From NCBI RefSeq assembly GCF_932526225.1, contig NC_064041.1, forward strand, positions 16,365,888 through 16,429,887: DNA of 64,000 nucleotides. Direction: 5' to 3'. Shown piece by piece: positions 45,501-55,300 of this stretch. The translations under genes were made by a program, and so were the position numbers. How positions within the stretch are numbered: the stretch's first letter is position 1; the number at the start of each line of letters is the position of its first letter. The stretch comes from Nematostella vectensis. Lineage: Eukaryota; Cnidaria; Anthozoa; Actiniaria; Edwardsiidae. The notes under the pieces were generated by a model. That model was not told the DNA's origin. It searched no databases and worked only from the letters and a program-made list of their open reading frames with translations.

Positions 45501-45886
45501 AATTAGGGACAGATCTTAGAAGTGTGAACACAAAGGCCCTTGCATTTGAAAATCAAGTTCATCTTTCTTTTTCCTCATAACGCGTGGATGAGGGGTTTCC
45601 TGGATTTCAACAATGATACACAAACTCTAATGTTTGTTTAGATGAACATTGTTAAAAGACAAACAAATTCATTCATAAACTTCAATGCGTAAAGAGTTGA
45701 ACAAAATAAAAACATGTTAGATCTTTATAACAGTAATTTTTTTGCCGAATTTTCAGAACAAAACACAAACATTCAACGTCATCCACGACTCACATCAACA
45801 GGGATCTTGTCATCGCGGGCGCGCAACGCTGAATTCACCCACTCCTTGACGTCAAAATTGTCATTAGAAAACTTCGAAAAGTCCAT
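24523..45886 (-). CDS. COG7: Conserved oligomeric Golgi complex subunit 7, complete 18-exon gene (719 aa)
   Basis: COG7 is a lobe B subunit of the COG tether for retrograde vesicles at the Golgi. Exons (minus strand): 45886-45794, 44815-44771, 44466-44411, 44214-44130, 43979-43890, 43287-43219, 42469-42434, 42277-42157, 41876-41794, 37060-36950, 36735-36577, 36462-36142, 35865-35706, 35198-35001, 31998-31856, 31253-31164, 25622-25499, 24698-24523. All use AG/GT and phases agree. The protein starts [16 protein letters not shown] and keeps [64 protein letters not shown] and [11 protein letters not shown] in human order. A C-terminal LGLKP precedes the stop, so it lacks the last 30 or so residues of the human protein; alternatively a donor at GATATTG|GTAAAA leads to an exon I did not find. 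Two introns exceed 4 kb. Arrays and mobile elements fill introns 9 and 13-17. Confidence 0.95.
24769..24972. mobile_element. MITE, GCCAGCC-terminal family
   Basis: Starts ctctgccagccgacatttcg and ends aacaaaggtgtggctggcaa. The ends form an imperfect inverted repeat (GCCAGCC outermost). An internal ttccatcggctg box is shared with the copies at 56960 and 58627. It lies in COG7 intron 17. Confidence 0.8.
25113..25350. repeat. C-rich degenerate repeat (CCCCCACCTCCTACCCCACCC)
   Basis: Irregular repeats of about 20-35 bp built from caccccctactcc and ccctccccccacc, in COG7 intron 17. The COG7 sense strand is therefore G-rich here. A plus-strand stretch before it (25013-25110) is open and flanked by splice-like sites, but nothing supports it as an exon. 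Confidence 0.85.
25623..25993 (-). repeat. 37-bp array copying the COG7 exon 17 splice acceptor, 10 copies
   Basis: ctgtag starts at 25623, 25660, 25697 and then every 37 bp to about 25956. Read on the COG7 sense strand, each unit is ttactgacc (branch-point-like), then ccttcccctcccctacag (pyrimidine tract and AG), then attggcgaccattt. The last part is the first 14 bases of exon 17 (IleGlyAspHis). The array therefore consists of repeated complete 3' splice sites lying directly upstream of the true one. Confidence 0.95.
26028..26301. mobile_element. MITE with CAGGCCCGTACC-type termini
   Basis: The left end ggcacgtgtccaggattttt leads into cttggggggtgcg. The right end is cggacgcacccc followed by ctttggtacgggcctgg, an imperfect inverted repeat of the left. 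A second copy with the same internal segment (tggggaggggggagtgag versus its complement) is at 34628-34796. No coding sequence. It lies in COG7 intron 16. Confidence 0.7.
26302..30890. repeat. 4.6-kb GGATGGATGGAGAGGGAGGTCGGGT minisatellite
   Basis: Units of about 27-35 bp combine a variable (GGAT)n part with a fixed gagggaggtcgggtgga core, and differ in agaggg/aggggg and in cgg/tgg. Purines dominate the plus strand, so the COG7 transcript carries a C/T-rich tract across intron 16. Long open frames rich in Trp-Met-Asp-Gly exist in every plus frame and are not genes. Local block duplications are visible (for example around 28340-28600 and 26790-27000). Confidence 0.97.
31337..31855 (-). repeat. 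78-82-bp array copying the COG7 exon 15 3' end and donor
   Basis: cctcaagacg recurs at 31378, 31456, 31536, 31618, 31698 and 31777, with the true exon edge at 31855. On the COG7 strand each unit holds about 56 bases of exon 15 (encoding [19 protein letters not shown]), the donor GAG|GTAGGG and a G tract of 7-14 bases that causes the length variation. The exon copy reads LDVMP and the array copies read LHVMP. A shorter partial copy lies at 31337-31375. Confidence 0.95.
32035..33728. repeat. 50-bp minisatellite with a 350-bp higher-order period
   Basis: accacaggcttcccatcctt followed by gtcagtgaatgcattggtg and taatcaatcat recurs every 50 bp (32173, 32223 and so on), about 34 copies. A marker variant, ggctcccctttcttg, appears near 32130, 32480 and 32830, that is 350 bp (seven units) apart, so seven-unit blocks were duplicated. 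In COG7 intron 14. Confidence 0.97.
33915..34650. repeat. About 36-bp array made of intron sequence plus a MITE terminus, about 20 copies
   Basis: The unit is tgcagtcttaccaaccc followed by aggcccgtaaccaggggggg. The second half matches the terminus of the MITE that directly follows (34628). The first half resembles the gaatgcaatcttaact part of the neighbouring 50-bp array. G-run length varies (5-8). On the COG7 strand each unit contains ggttg|gtaagac, a good donor match. In intron 14. Confidence 0.93.
34628..34796. mobile_element. Short MITE with CAGGCCCATACC termini
   Basis: Left end caggcccataccaagggggg; right end cttgg-complement caagaaaaatcctgggcat followed by gggcctg. The ends are inverted repeats (CAGGCCCAT outermost). 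The interior shares the tttttatcagaaaactcac segment with the element at 26028 in the opposite orientation. It abuts the 36-bp array. Confidence 0.75.
34801..35000 (-). repeat. 50-bp array copying the COG7 exon 14 3' end and donor, 4 copies
   Basis: ctgtctgaag starts at 34801, 34851, 34901 and 34951, and the exon's own copy at 35001. On the COG7 strand each unit has about 24 exon bases (encoding FIQKLQT), then the donor ACAG|GTTAGTTAAG and a short spacer. The copies are identical to one another. The exon itself differs by ctcgag against ctccag. Confidence 0.97.
35199..35400 (-). repeat. 83-bp array copying the COG7 exon 14 acceptor and 5' end, 2 extra copies
   Basis: cctgatcaaaacg occurs at 35198 (true exon edge), 35281 and 35364. 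On the COG7 strand each unit contains cgttttgatcag| and then about 55 bases of exon 14, encoding [16 protein letters not shown]. So exon 14 has extra acceptors upstream and, separately, extra donors downstream. Confidence 0.95.
37232..39526. repeat. 31-bp CCAAT-containing minisatellite, about 74 copies
   Basis: The unit is ccttctatgattggacca followed by ttgtgtatcagtg. Its complement holds GGTCCAATCATAG, with a CCAATCA box in nearly every copy. Marker variants (ttggaaaattgtgtatgag; ggtccattatg) recur as blocks near 37400-37500, 37830-37930 and 39080-39180, showing block duplication. In COG7 intron 9; the same array resumes at 41411. Confidence 0.97.
39527..40818. mobile_element. 1.3-kb foldback-type transposon with about 190-bp terminal inverted repeats
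   Basis: Left arm 39527-39726 and right arm 40632-40818 are inverted copies: cttttagatttgc at the left edge, gcaaatctaaaag at the right edge, and the ctcgaggttatcaagaggtc stretch in both. The interior holds three diverged tandem repeats of about 245 bp beginning near 39943, 40188 and 40432 (ggcttatcatcattggctac, then tgacctgtaatttatgcg). No transposase frame was seen. It sits at the edge of the 31-bp array in COG7 intron 9. No clear target-site duplication was found. Confidence 0.88.
41411..41672. repeat. 31-bp CCAAT minisatellite, second block, about 8 copies
   Basis: The same unit as at 37232, in the same orientation. It is separated from the main block by the foldback element and about 590 bp of single-copy sequence. 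The two blocks are either a split array or a secondary spread. Confidence 0.97.
42655..43150 (+). mobile_element. 5'-truncated non-LTR retrotransposon (LINE) 3' end
   Basis: Plus-strand translation from about 42679 reads [19 protein letters not shown], then LFRDIKGL, a stop, then [13 protein letters not shown]. The GDRAF...WNSLP...FK..LK pattern is the usual C-terminus of LINE reverse-transcriptase ORF2. AT-rich 3' sequence follows, up to an aataaagttgag tail near 43137. It lies in COG7 intron 6, antisense to the gene, and has one in-frame stop. Confidence 0.7.
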
Positions 45887-46326
45887 TTTATCCCAAGTAA
45901 CAGCTAAGAACTTCTTCTGTGGAAGCGTCAGGAGATATCTTGGTAGAAAGTTGAAAACAGTGCTTTTTGGCCCGCCATCTTGGATACGTGGAACACCGCT
46001 GGGCGAGACACAGGTAGCCCGTTGTCTTAGAATCAATGACACGATCATAAAATGCATATGCGATAATATTGATATCTAATATTCATGATATGATACTTTA
46101 TCGGTCCTCTAAATGTTTCTAGACTTTTGCTATTTTTATTGTTATAAATGCGCGTTTTTTTTAAATTAACAGGCTTCTATGGTGGGAGCCCTGTGCTTTA
46201 AAACCTAGTCTCTCTCGTCTTTAAATTTCCAAAATGGCCGCTCTCCCGCGTGTTTTCGTGTCATTTGGTTTCTACTAAGTATTTCGCTCTTATTCTTAAT
46301 AATTGGGCTAGAAGACAACAGGAGCC
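45887..46326. promoter_or_regulatory. Shared head-to-head promoter of COG7 and EXOSC2
   Basis: Only 440 bp separate the two start codons. A YY1-type motif faces each gene: CCAAGATGGCGGG on the minus strand at 45971-45983 and CAAAATGGCCGC on the plus strand near 46229-46241. Motifs of this type commonly lie just downstream of transcription starts of animal housekeeping genes. No TATA box is evident. Confidence 0.7.
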
Positions 46327-49300
46327 ATGTCTGTGGATGCTAGACTACCATGCAAGCGTAAGAGCGTAGCAAGTATATCGGTATCTGAGCCCAAACATAT
46401 CGTTACCCCCGGAGACGTGATAACCGAAGACACTGGGTACATGAGGTAAGCGTGAAACTCAAGAGTTTAAAGTAATGGTACCTATTATCGGACACTTAAG
46501 ATTTACGCTAAAATATCTCGGGTACTAAACACAATTGAATCTTAGGTTTTACAGCTAGAAATCACTTACTATTAAACTGATGGTTAAATTCGGGAGGAAA
46601 TAATCGTTAATAAGAAGTGTTGTGAAGCCCTATTGTCAGATGCACTTACCTATTATCGGACACCCTAGCCCTATTATTGAACAGCGGATTTCTTCGCAAA
46701 ACATAACGGGAAAATCATTCTTCATTTCCAATCAAATACAGCAGGCAATTCACGATAGAATCTAGTTTGAGACTCTTTCTCTGCTGTTGCAAGAAATTCA
46801 AAACACATGCAATTCGTGCATGACAAACTGCACGTCGAATTGTGCTTTCGCTTGGCGATCGCTCAAATTTATGTTGAATCGTTCGGCGTTTGCTCGGCTG
46901 TCCGATAATAGGGCACTGAGGCTGGGTTCAAACAATTCGCTATCCCGAAGTGTCTACGGAAACAGCGACCAAATAGCATCCTGGTAGATCAACAACAAAA
47001 TGGCAGATTGGCTGAGCGACTTTCATCACGATCGGTATCTTGGATTTTTATGGCTTCTTTTCATCCTCGCGTATTCAAGTCAAAGAGAGGATTTCAATCA
47101 CCATTTTGCGGTGCTTGTGAGTAAATTATTTCTAGTTTTGCGAAACAATAAACTCTTGTAAAAAGCTTTGGAATACATGTTTTCTGAATGTTGTTTCTCG
47201 GACTCAATGGTTTTTTATTTGTGTGTTTTCCCAATTGTTTGAGATATTTATGATTTTTTTCGGGTGTCCGATAATAGGGCACTGTCCAATAATAGGTACC
47301 ACTACCTTATATTCTATCTGTGATTTGTAAAGTAAACCCGCTGTACAGAATACTGGTTGACTACGCTTGGTTTAATCTTGGCAGGGGTCATGGTACGTAT
47401 GTTCAAGATGAAAAGCTGATTGCGTCAGTCGCTGGAGTCGTAGAGAGAGTAAACAAACTGATCTGTGTGAAGCCGTTTAAAACAAGGTTAACAAAAACAT
47501 GTCATTTAGTTTTAGATTTTAGATAACCTTACATCTATTTGTAGCGAATGTCTTGTTGAATTTGAGATTCCTAAAGATTCCCGCTTTTGGTGACAGGCTA
47601 ATTGGCGGACTTCATAAGGCGGGTACACTATTAGTATATATCATTCAAATTTCTCATTCTTATGTGTCCACAATATGTCCATTTCAGGTACAATGGAGAA
47701 ATTGGTGATGTTGTTGTAGGACGAATAACAGAGGTAAATGTAACATGCCATTGTTGCTTAGCTGAAGGGTTTCTGTCAGCTGCTACTATGTCATTTCAGA
47801 TAAAAATGCCAAATGCTGGAAAGCATCCATTTCTAGTGGGCTATTTGGGAAAGCTTTAGCAACATTTTCGAATGAATTTGGTAAATGGAGTATAAAGCTT
47901 GCTCACATACGAAAACCTTAGTTTTTGGATGGATATTGAAATTGCTTCACAGAATTCGTCTTCCAATATTTTATTAAAACAATAGCAAAGGTGTAGCTGG
48001 TAGGGGCTTTTTAATTGCAGTTTAATTTCAAATACAATTTATCTTTAGGTTGGCCAAAAAAGATGGAAAGTGGAGACCTTTTCAAAACTAGATTCAGTTC
48101 TGATGCTATCATCTGTGAACTTACCTGGAGGGGAATTGGTAAGGGTATTATCCATAAAATTCAGTATATTAATCATGAGCATATGGTTATTATACGCACC
48201 TCTGTGTAGATACAAAGATACATGAAACTTAATGACACTATTGCTGAACTCTATTTACATATAATTAACTTTTAACTGTAGAGGTTAGATTCAGATAACC
48301 TTTATAACATACATCACCAAAAATTTATCGCCCGTGAGGCTTAGGGTTAGTCTTACAGTAACAGTTTGTATCTCTAAAGACCAACTCTTATCAACAGTCC
48401 TTTTAGATCCCCCTTATACAGATAAATAATGTGTGGTGAGAGACTTCCAGCTTAACATCCTTATGTGAGAGACGGGGCCTCCAGCTTAACATCCTTACAT
48501 GAGAAAGACATGGGATTCACAGTCAACATTGTGGAAAGCTAGGATTTTTCTCATCCCCCCCCCCCAAAAAAAATACAAAAATAAAATCTCAAGCTGTCCT
48601 GACTGGGGTCACTGGTTCAATGGCTTGAGAATCAACACCCATGTCACTGAGCTATTGCAGCTCTCTTACTACAAAAGTAGTAAATGTACTCACAATATTT
48701 CTTTTCCTCACAGAGAAGAAGATCAACACAGGATGAATTGATGATGCGGAACTACTTTGCTGAGGGGGACCTCATTAGCGTATCCTTGTCCCTCTCCCCA
48801 CCTCACCCCCACACACTCTCCCCACCCTACCCCACACACTCTTCCCACCCTACCCCACACACTCTTCCCACCCTACCCCACACACTCTCCCCATCCCACC
48901 CCCACACACTCTCCCCACCCCACCCCACACTCTCCCTACCCCACCCCTACACTCTCCCTACCCCACCCCCACACACTCTCCCCACCCCATCCCCACATAC
49001 TCTCCCACCCCAACCCCCACACTCTCCCTACCCCACCCCCACACACTCTCCCCACCCCATCCCCACACACTCCCCACCCTACCCCACACACTCTTCCCAC
49101 CCTACCCCACACACTCTCCCCACCCTACCCCACACACTCTTCCCACCCCACCCACACACTCTTCCCACCCTAGCCCACACACTCTTCCCACCCTACCCCA
49201 CACACTCTTCCCACCCTACCCCACACACTCTCCCCACCCCACCCGACACACTCTTCCCACCCCACCCCCACACACTCTTCCCACCCTTCCCCCAACACTT

Positions 49301-52300
49301 TCCCCACCCCACCCACACACACTCTTCCCACCCTACCCCACACACTCTCCCCACCCCACCCACACACACTCTCCCCACCCCACCCCCACACACTCTCCCA
49401 CCCCACCCCCACACACTCTCCCCACCCCACCCCCACACATTCTCCCCACCCCACCCCCACACACTCTCCACACTCTCCACACCCCATCCCCACACACTCT
49501 TCCCACCCTACCCCACACACTCTCCGAACCCTACCCCACACACTCTCCCCACCCTACCCCACACACTCTCCCCACCCTACCCCACACACTCTTCCCACCC
49601 CACACACTCTTCCCACCCCTACACACTCTTCCCACCCTACCCCCACACACTCTCCTTACCCCACCCCCACACACTCTCCCCACCCTACCCCACACACTCT
49701 TCCCACCCTACCCCACACACTCTCCCCACCCTACCCCACACACTCTTCCCACCCTACCCCACACACTCTCCCCACCCCACCCCACACTCTCCCTACCCCA
49801 CCCCCACACTCTCCCTACCCCACCCCCACACACTCTCCCCACCCCATCCCACCCCCACACACTCTCCCCACCCCACCCCACACTCTCCCTACCCCACCCC
49901 CACACTCTCCCTACCCCACCCCCACACACTCTCCCCACCCCATCCCCACATACTCTCCCACCCCAACCCCCACACACTCTCCCCAACCACCACACTCTCC
50001 CAACCCCACCCCCCACACACTCTCCCAACCCCTTCCCCCACACACTCTCCCCAGCCAACCCCCACACACTCTCCCCACCCCATCCCCACACACTCTCCCC
50101 ACCCCACCCCCACACACTCTTCCCACCCCTACACACTCTCCCCACCCCGCCCCAACACACTCTCCCCACCCCACCCCACCCCCACACACTCTCCCCACAC
50201 CACCCCCACACTCTCCCTACCCCACCCCCACACACTCTCCCCACCTCATCCCCACACACTCTCCCCATCCCACCCCCACACACTCTCCCCACCCCACCCC
50301 ACACTCTCCCTACCCCACCCCTACACTCTCCCTACCCCACCCCCACACACTCTCCCCACCCCATCCCCACATACTCTCCCACCCCAACCCCCACACTCTC
50401 CCTACCCCACCCCCACACACTCTCCCCACCCCATCCCCACACACTCCCCACCCTACCCCACACACTCTTCCCACCCTACCCCACACACTCTCCCCACCCT
50501 ACCCCACACACTCTTCCCACCCCACCCCCACACACTTTCCCCACCCTACCCCACACACTCTTCCCACCCCACCCACACACTCTTCCCACCCTAGCCCACA
50601 CACTCTTCCCACCCTACCCCACACACTCTTCCCACCCTACCCCACACACTCTCCCCACCCCACCCGACACACTCTTCCCACCCCACCCCCACACACTCTT
50701 CCCACCCTTCCCCCAACACTTTCCCCACCCCACCCACACACACTCTTCCCACCCTACCCCACACACTCTCCCCACCCCACCCACACACACTCTCCCCACC
50801 TCACCCCCACACACTCTCCCACCCCACCCCCACACACTCTCCCCACCCCACCCCCACACATTCTCCCCACCCCACCCCCACACACTCTCCACACTCTCCA
50901 CACCCCATCCCCACACACTCTTCCCACCCTACCCCACACACTCTCCGAACCCTACCCCACACACTCTCCCCACCCTACCCCACACACTCTCCCCACCCTA
51001 CCCCACACACTCTTCCCACCCCACACACTCTTCCCACCCCTACACACTCTTCCCACCCTACCCCCACACACTCTCCTTACCCCACCCCCACACACTCTCC
51101 CCACCCTACCCCACACACTCTTCCCACCCTACCCCACACACTCTCCCCACCCTACCCCACACACTCTTCCCACCCTACCCCACACACTCTCCCCACCCCA
51201 CCCCACACTCTCCCTACCCCACCCCCACACTCTCCCTACCCCACCCCCACACACTCTCCCCACCCCATCCCCACATACTCTCCCACCGCAACCCCCACAC
51301 ACTCTCCCCAACCACCACACTCTCCCAACCCCACCCCCCACACACTCTCCCAACCCCTTCCCCCACACACTCTCCCCAGCCAACCCCCACACACTCTCCC
51401 CACCCCATCCCCACACACTCTCCCCACCCCACCCCCACACACTCTTCCCACCCCTACACACTCTCCCCACCCCACCCCACCCCGCCCCAACACACTCTCC
51501 CCACCCCACCCCACCCCCACACACTCTCCCCACACCACCCCCACACTCTCCCTACCCCACCCCCACACACTCTCCCCACCTCATCCCCACACACTCTCCC
51601 ACCCCAACCCCCTACACACTCTCCCAACCCCTTCCCCCACACACTCTCCCCAGCCCACCCCTACACACCCTCCCCACCCCCACACACTCTTCCCACCCTA
51701 CCCCACACACTCTCCCCACCCTACCCCACACACTCTTCCCACCCCACACACTCTTCCCACCCCACACACTCTTCCCACCCCACCCCCACACACTCTCCCC
51801 TCCCTACCCCACACACTCTTCCCACCCCACCCCACACACTCTTCCCACCCCTACACACTCTTCCCACCCTACCCTCACACACTCTCCTTACCCCACCTCC
51901 ACACACTCTCCCCACCCTACCCCACCCTACCCCACACACTCTCCCCACCCCACCCCCACACACTCTTTCCACCCTACCCCACACACTCTTCCCACCCCTA
52001 CACACTCTTCCCACCCTACCCTCACACACTCTCCTTACCCCACCTCCACACACTCTCCCCACCCTACCCCACCCCACCCCCACACACTCTCCCCTCCCTA
52101 CCCCACACACTCTTCCCACCCCACCCCACACACTCTTCCCACCCCTACACACTCTTCCCACCCTACCCTCACACACTCTCCTTACCCCACCTCCACACAC
52201 TCTCCCCACCCTACCCCACCCTACCCCACACACTCTCCCCACCCCACCCCCACACACTCTTTCCACCCTACCCCACACACTCTTCCCACCCCTACACACT

Positions 52301-55300
52301 CTTCCCACCCTACCCTCACACACTCTCCTTACCCCACCTCCACACACTCTCCCCACCCTACCCCACCCTACCCCACACACTCTCCCCACCCCACCCCCAC
52401 ACACTCTTTCCACCCTACCCCACACACTCTCCCCACCCCACCCGACACACCCTTCCCACCCCACCCCCACACACTCTACACCCTACACACTTTCCCTACA
52501 GCATGTGCCTTCCCCCCCCCCCCCCCCACCCCACACACACACTCACATGCACATGCAATCCCCTTTGCTACATGGGCTGTGCCACATGGGTCCCTTAGTA
52601 AATCGTCATTTGGGTTGTGCATCCTTATTTAATCCTTGACATCAAGCAGGCTGAAGTCCAGTCGATTTTCTCGGATGGATCACTGTCACTTCATACACGC
52701 AGTCTGAAGTATGGCAAGGTACTGTTTGTGGTAACAAATAGCAGTCTGAAGTATGGCAAGGTACTGTTTGTGGTGACAAATAGCAGTCTGAAGTATGGCA
52801 AGGTACTGTTTGTGGTAATAAATAGCAGTCTGAAGTATGGCAAGGTACTGTTTGTGGTAATAAATAGCAGTCTGAAGTATGGCAAGGTACTGTTTGTGGT
52901 GATAAATAGCAGTCTGAAGTATGGCAAGGTACTGTTTGTGGTAATAAATAGCAGTCTGAAGTATGGCAAGGTACTGTTTGTGGTGACAAATAGCAGTCTG
53001 AAGTATGGCAAGGTACTGTTTGTGGTAATAAATAGCAGTCTGAAGTATGGCAAGGTACTGTTTGTGGTAACAAATAGCAGTCTGAAGTATGGCAAGGTAC
53101 TGTTTGTGGTGATAAATAGCAGTCTGAAGTATGGCAAGGTACTGTTTGTGGTAACAAATAGCAGTCTGAAGTATGGCAAGGTACTGTTTGTGGTGACAAA
53201 TAGCAGTCTGAAGTATGGCAAGGTACTGTTTGTGGTAATAAATAGCAGTCTGAAGTATGGCAAGGTACTGTTTGTGGTGACAAATAGCAGTCTGAAGTAT
53301 GGCAAGGTACTGTTTGTGGTAATAAATAGCAGTCTGAAGTATGGCAAGGTACTGTTTGTGGTGATAAATAGCAGTCTGAAGTATGGCAAGGTACTGTTTG
53401 TGGTAACAAATAGCAGTCTGAAGTATGGCAAGGTACTGTTTGTGGTGACAAATAGCAGTCTGAAGTATGGCAAGGTACTGTTTGTGGTAATAAATAGCAG
53501 TCTGAAGTATGGCAAGGTACTGTTTGTGGTAATAAATAGCAGTCTGAAGTATGGCAAGGTACTGTTTGTGGTGATAAATAGCAGTCTGAAGTATGGCAAG
53601 GTACTGTTTGTGGTAATAAATAGCAGTCTGATGTATGGCAAGGTACTGTTTGTGGTGATAAATAGCAGTCTGATGTATGGCAAGGTACTGTTTGTGGTGA
53701 TAAATAGCAGTCTGAAGTATGGCAAGGTACTGTTTGTGGTAATAAATAGCAGTCTGAAGTATGGCAAGGTACTGTTTGTGGTGATAAATAGCAGTCTGAA
53801 GTATGGCAAGGTACTGTTTGTGGTAATAAATAGCAGTCTGATGTATGGCAAGGTACTGTTTGTGGTAATAAATAGCAGTCTGATGTATGGCAAGGTACTG
53901 TTTGTGGTAATAAATAGCAGTCTGAAGTATGGCAAGGTACTGTTTGTGGTAACAAATAGCCGTTCAGAAAGTTTCTATTTGTAAGATGCCATGATGGGAG
54001 TGAGTGAGTTATAAGCAATGTCACTGAAGGCAGAACCACAGGCCAGAGTCCCCAGCATTTCTTTCACGTCCCCCAATACAAGTAAATGTATTGGGGGGAA
54101 ACAAGAATAAGAAAAGGGATTCACAGTTCCCAATATAGACAGCCTGTTACATCTCTAAAAAAATCCAAAGCTGACCTGGCATGAGATTGTACCCTGGTCC
54201 ACTGTCTTGAGAAGCGAAGCCCATGTAACTGAGCGCTTGTGGTGCTCTTATTCTTTCATAGCTCAAGCATGGTACACTTGTGAAGATTCCGCCCACCATG
54301 GTCAAGCGGTGCAAGACCCATTTCCACAACCTCCCATGCGGTGCCACCGTCATCATTGGTAATAATGGGTACATTTTCCTGAGTACCATTATAACACCAG
54401 AGGCATTAGGTACCGATGGCATGGCAGAGCCAGACCAACCAGACATATCAGAGGTTTGTGTGTTTTATCTAAACCTTACCAACCAGACCAACCAGACATA
54501 GCAGAGGTTTGTGTGCTTTACCTGAACCATACCAACCAGACCAACCTCACCAACCAGACCAACCAGACATAGCAGAGGTTTGTGTGCTTTACCTGAACCA
54601 TACCAACCAGACCAACCTCACCAACCAGACCAACCAGACATGTCAGAGGTTTGTGTGCTTTACCTAAACCTTACCAACCAGACCAACCTTACCACCCAGA
54701 CCAACCAGACATAGCAGAGGTTTGTGTGCTTTACCTAAACCTTACCAACCAGACCAACCTTACCAACCAGACATATCAGAGGTTTGTGTGCTTTACCTGA
54801 ACCTTACCAACCAGAGCAACCTTACCAACCAGACATATCAGAGGTTTGTGTGCTTTACCTAAACCTTACCAACCAGACCAACCAGACATAGCAGAGGTTT
54901 GTGTGCTTTACCTGAACCTTACCAACCAGACCAACCAGACATATCAGAGGTTTGTGTGTTTTACCTAAACCTTACCAACCAGACCAACCAGACATATCAG
55001 AGGTTTGTGTGCTTTACCTAAACCTTACCAACCAGACCAACCAGACATAGCAGAGGTTTGTGTGCTTTACCTAAACCTGACCAACCTTACCAACCAGACA
55101 TAGCAGAGGTTTGTGTGCTTTGCCTAAACCTTACCAACCAGACCAACCAGACAACGCAGAGGTTTGTGTGCTTTACTTGAACCTTAAAATAGATATAAGA
55201 TATGGTGGGCTTAATTCAAACGTCTTAATCGATAGAGCCAGTTGTGTGTTTCAGATACGTGCTGCTGACCGTGAAATGCTGGCTCGGCTCCGTAATTGTG

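Noticed and set aside
48684-52470. 636-codon Pro/His/Thr frame and matching Gly/Val/Trp frames on the other strand
   Set aside because: They lie in EXOSC2 intron 5 and translate the CCCCACACACTCT array. Only the first 66 bases from 48714 are exon.
52642-54039. 465-codon minus-strand frame with repeated CHTSDCYL
   Set aside because: Antisense shadow of the 42-bp junction array in EXOSC2 intron 6.
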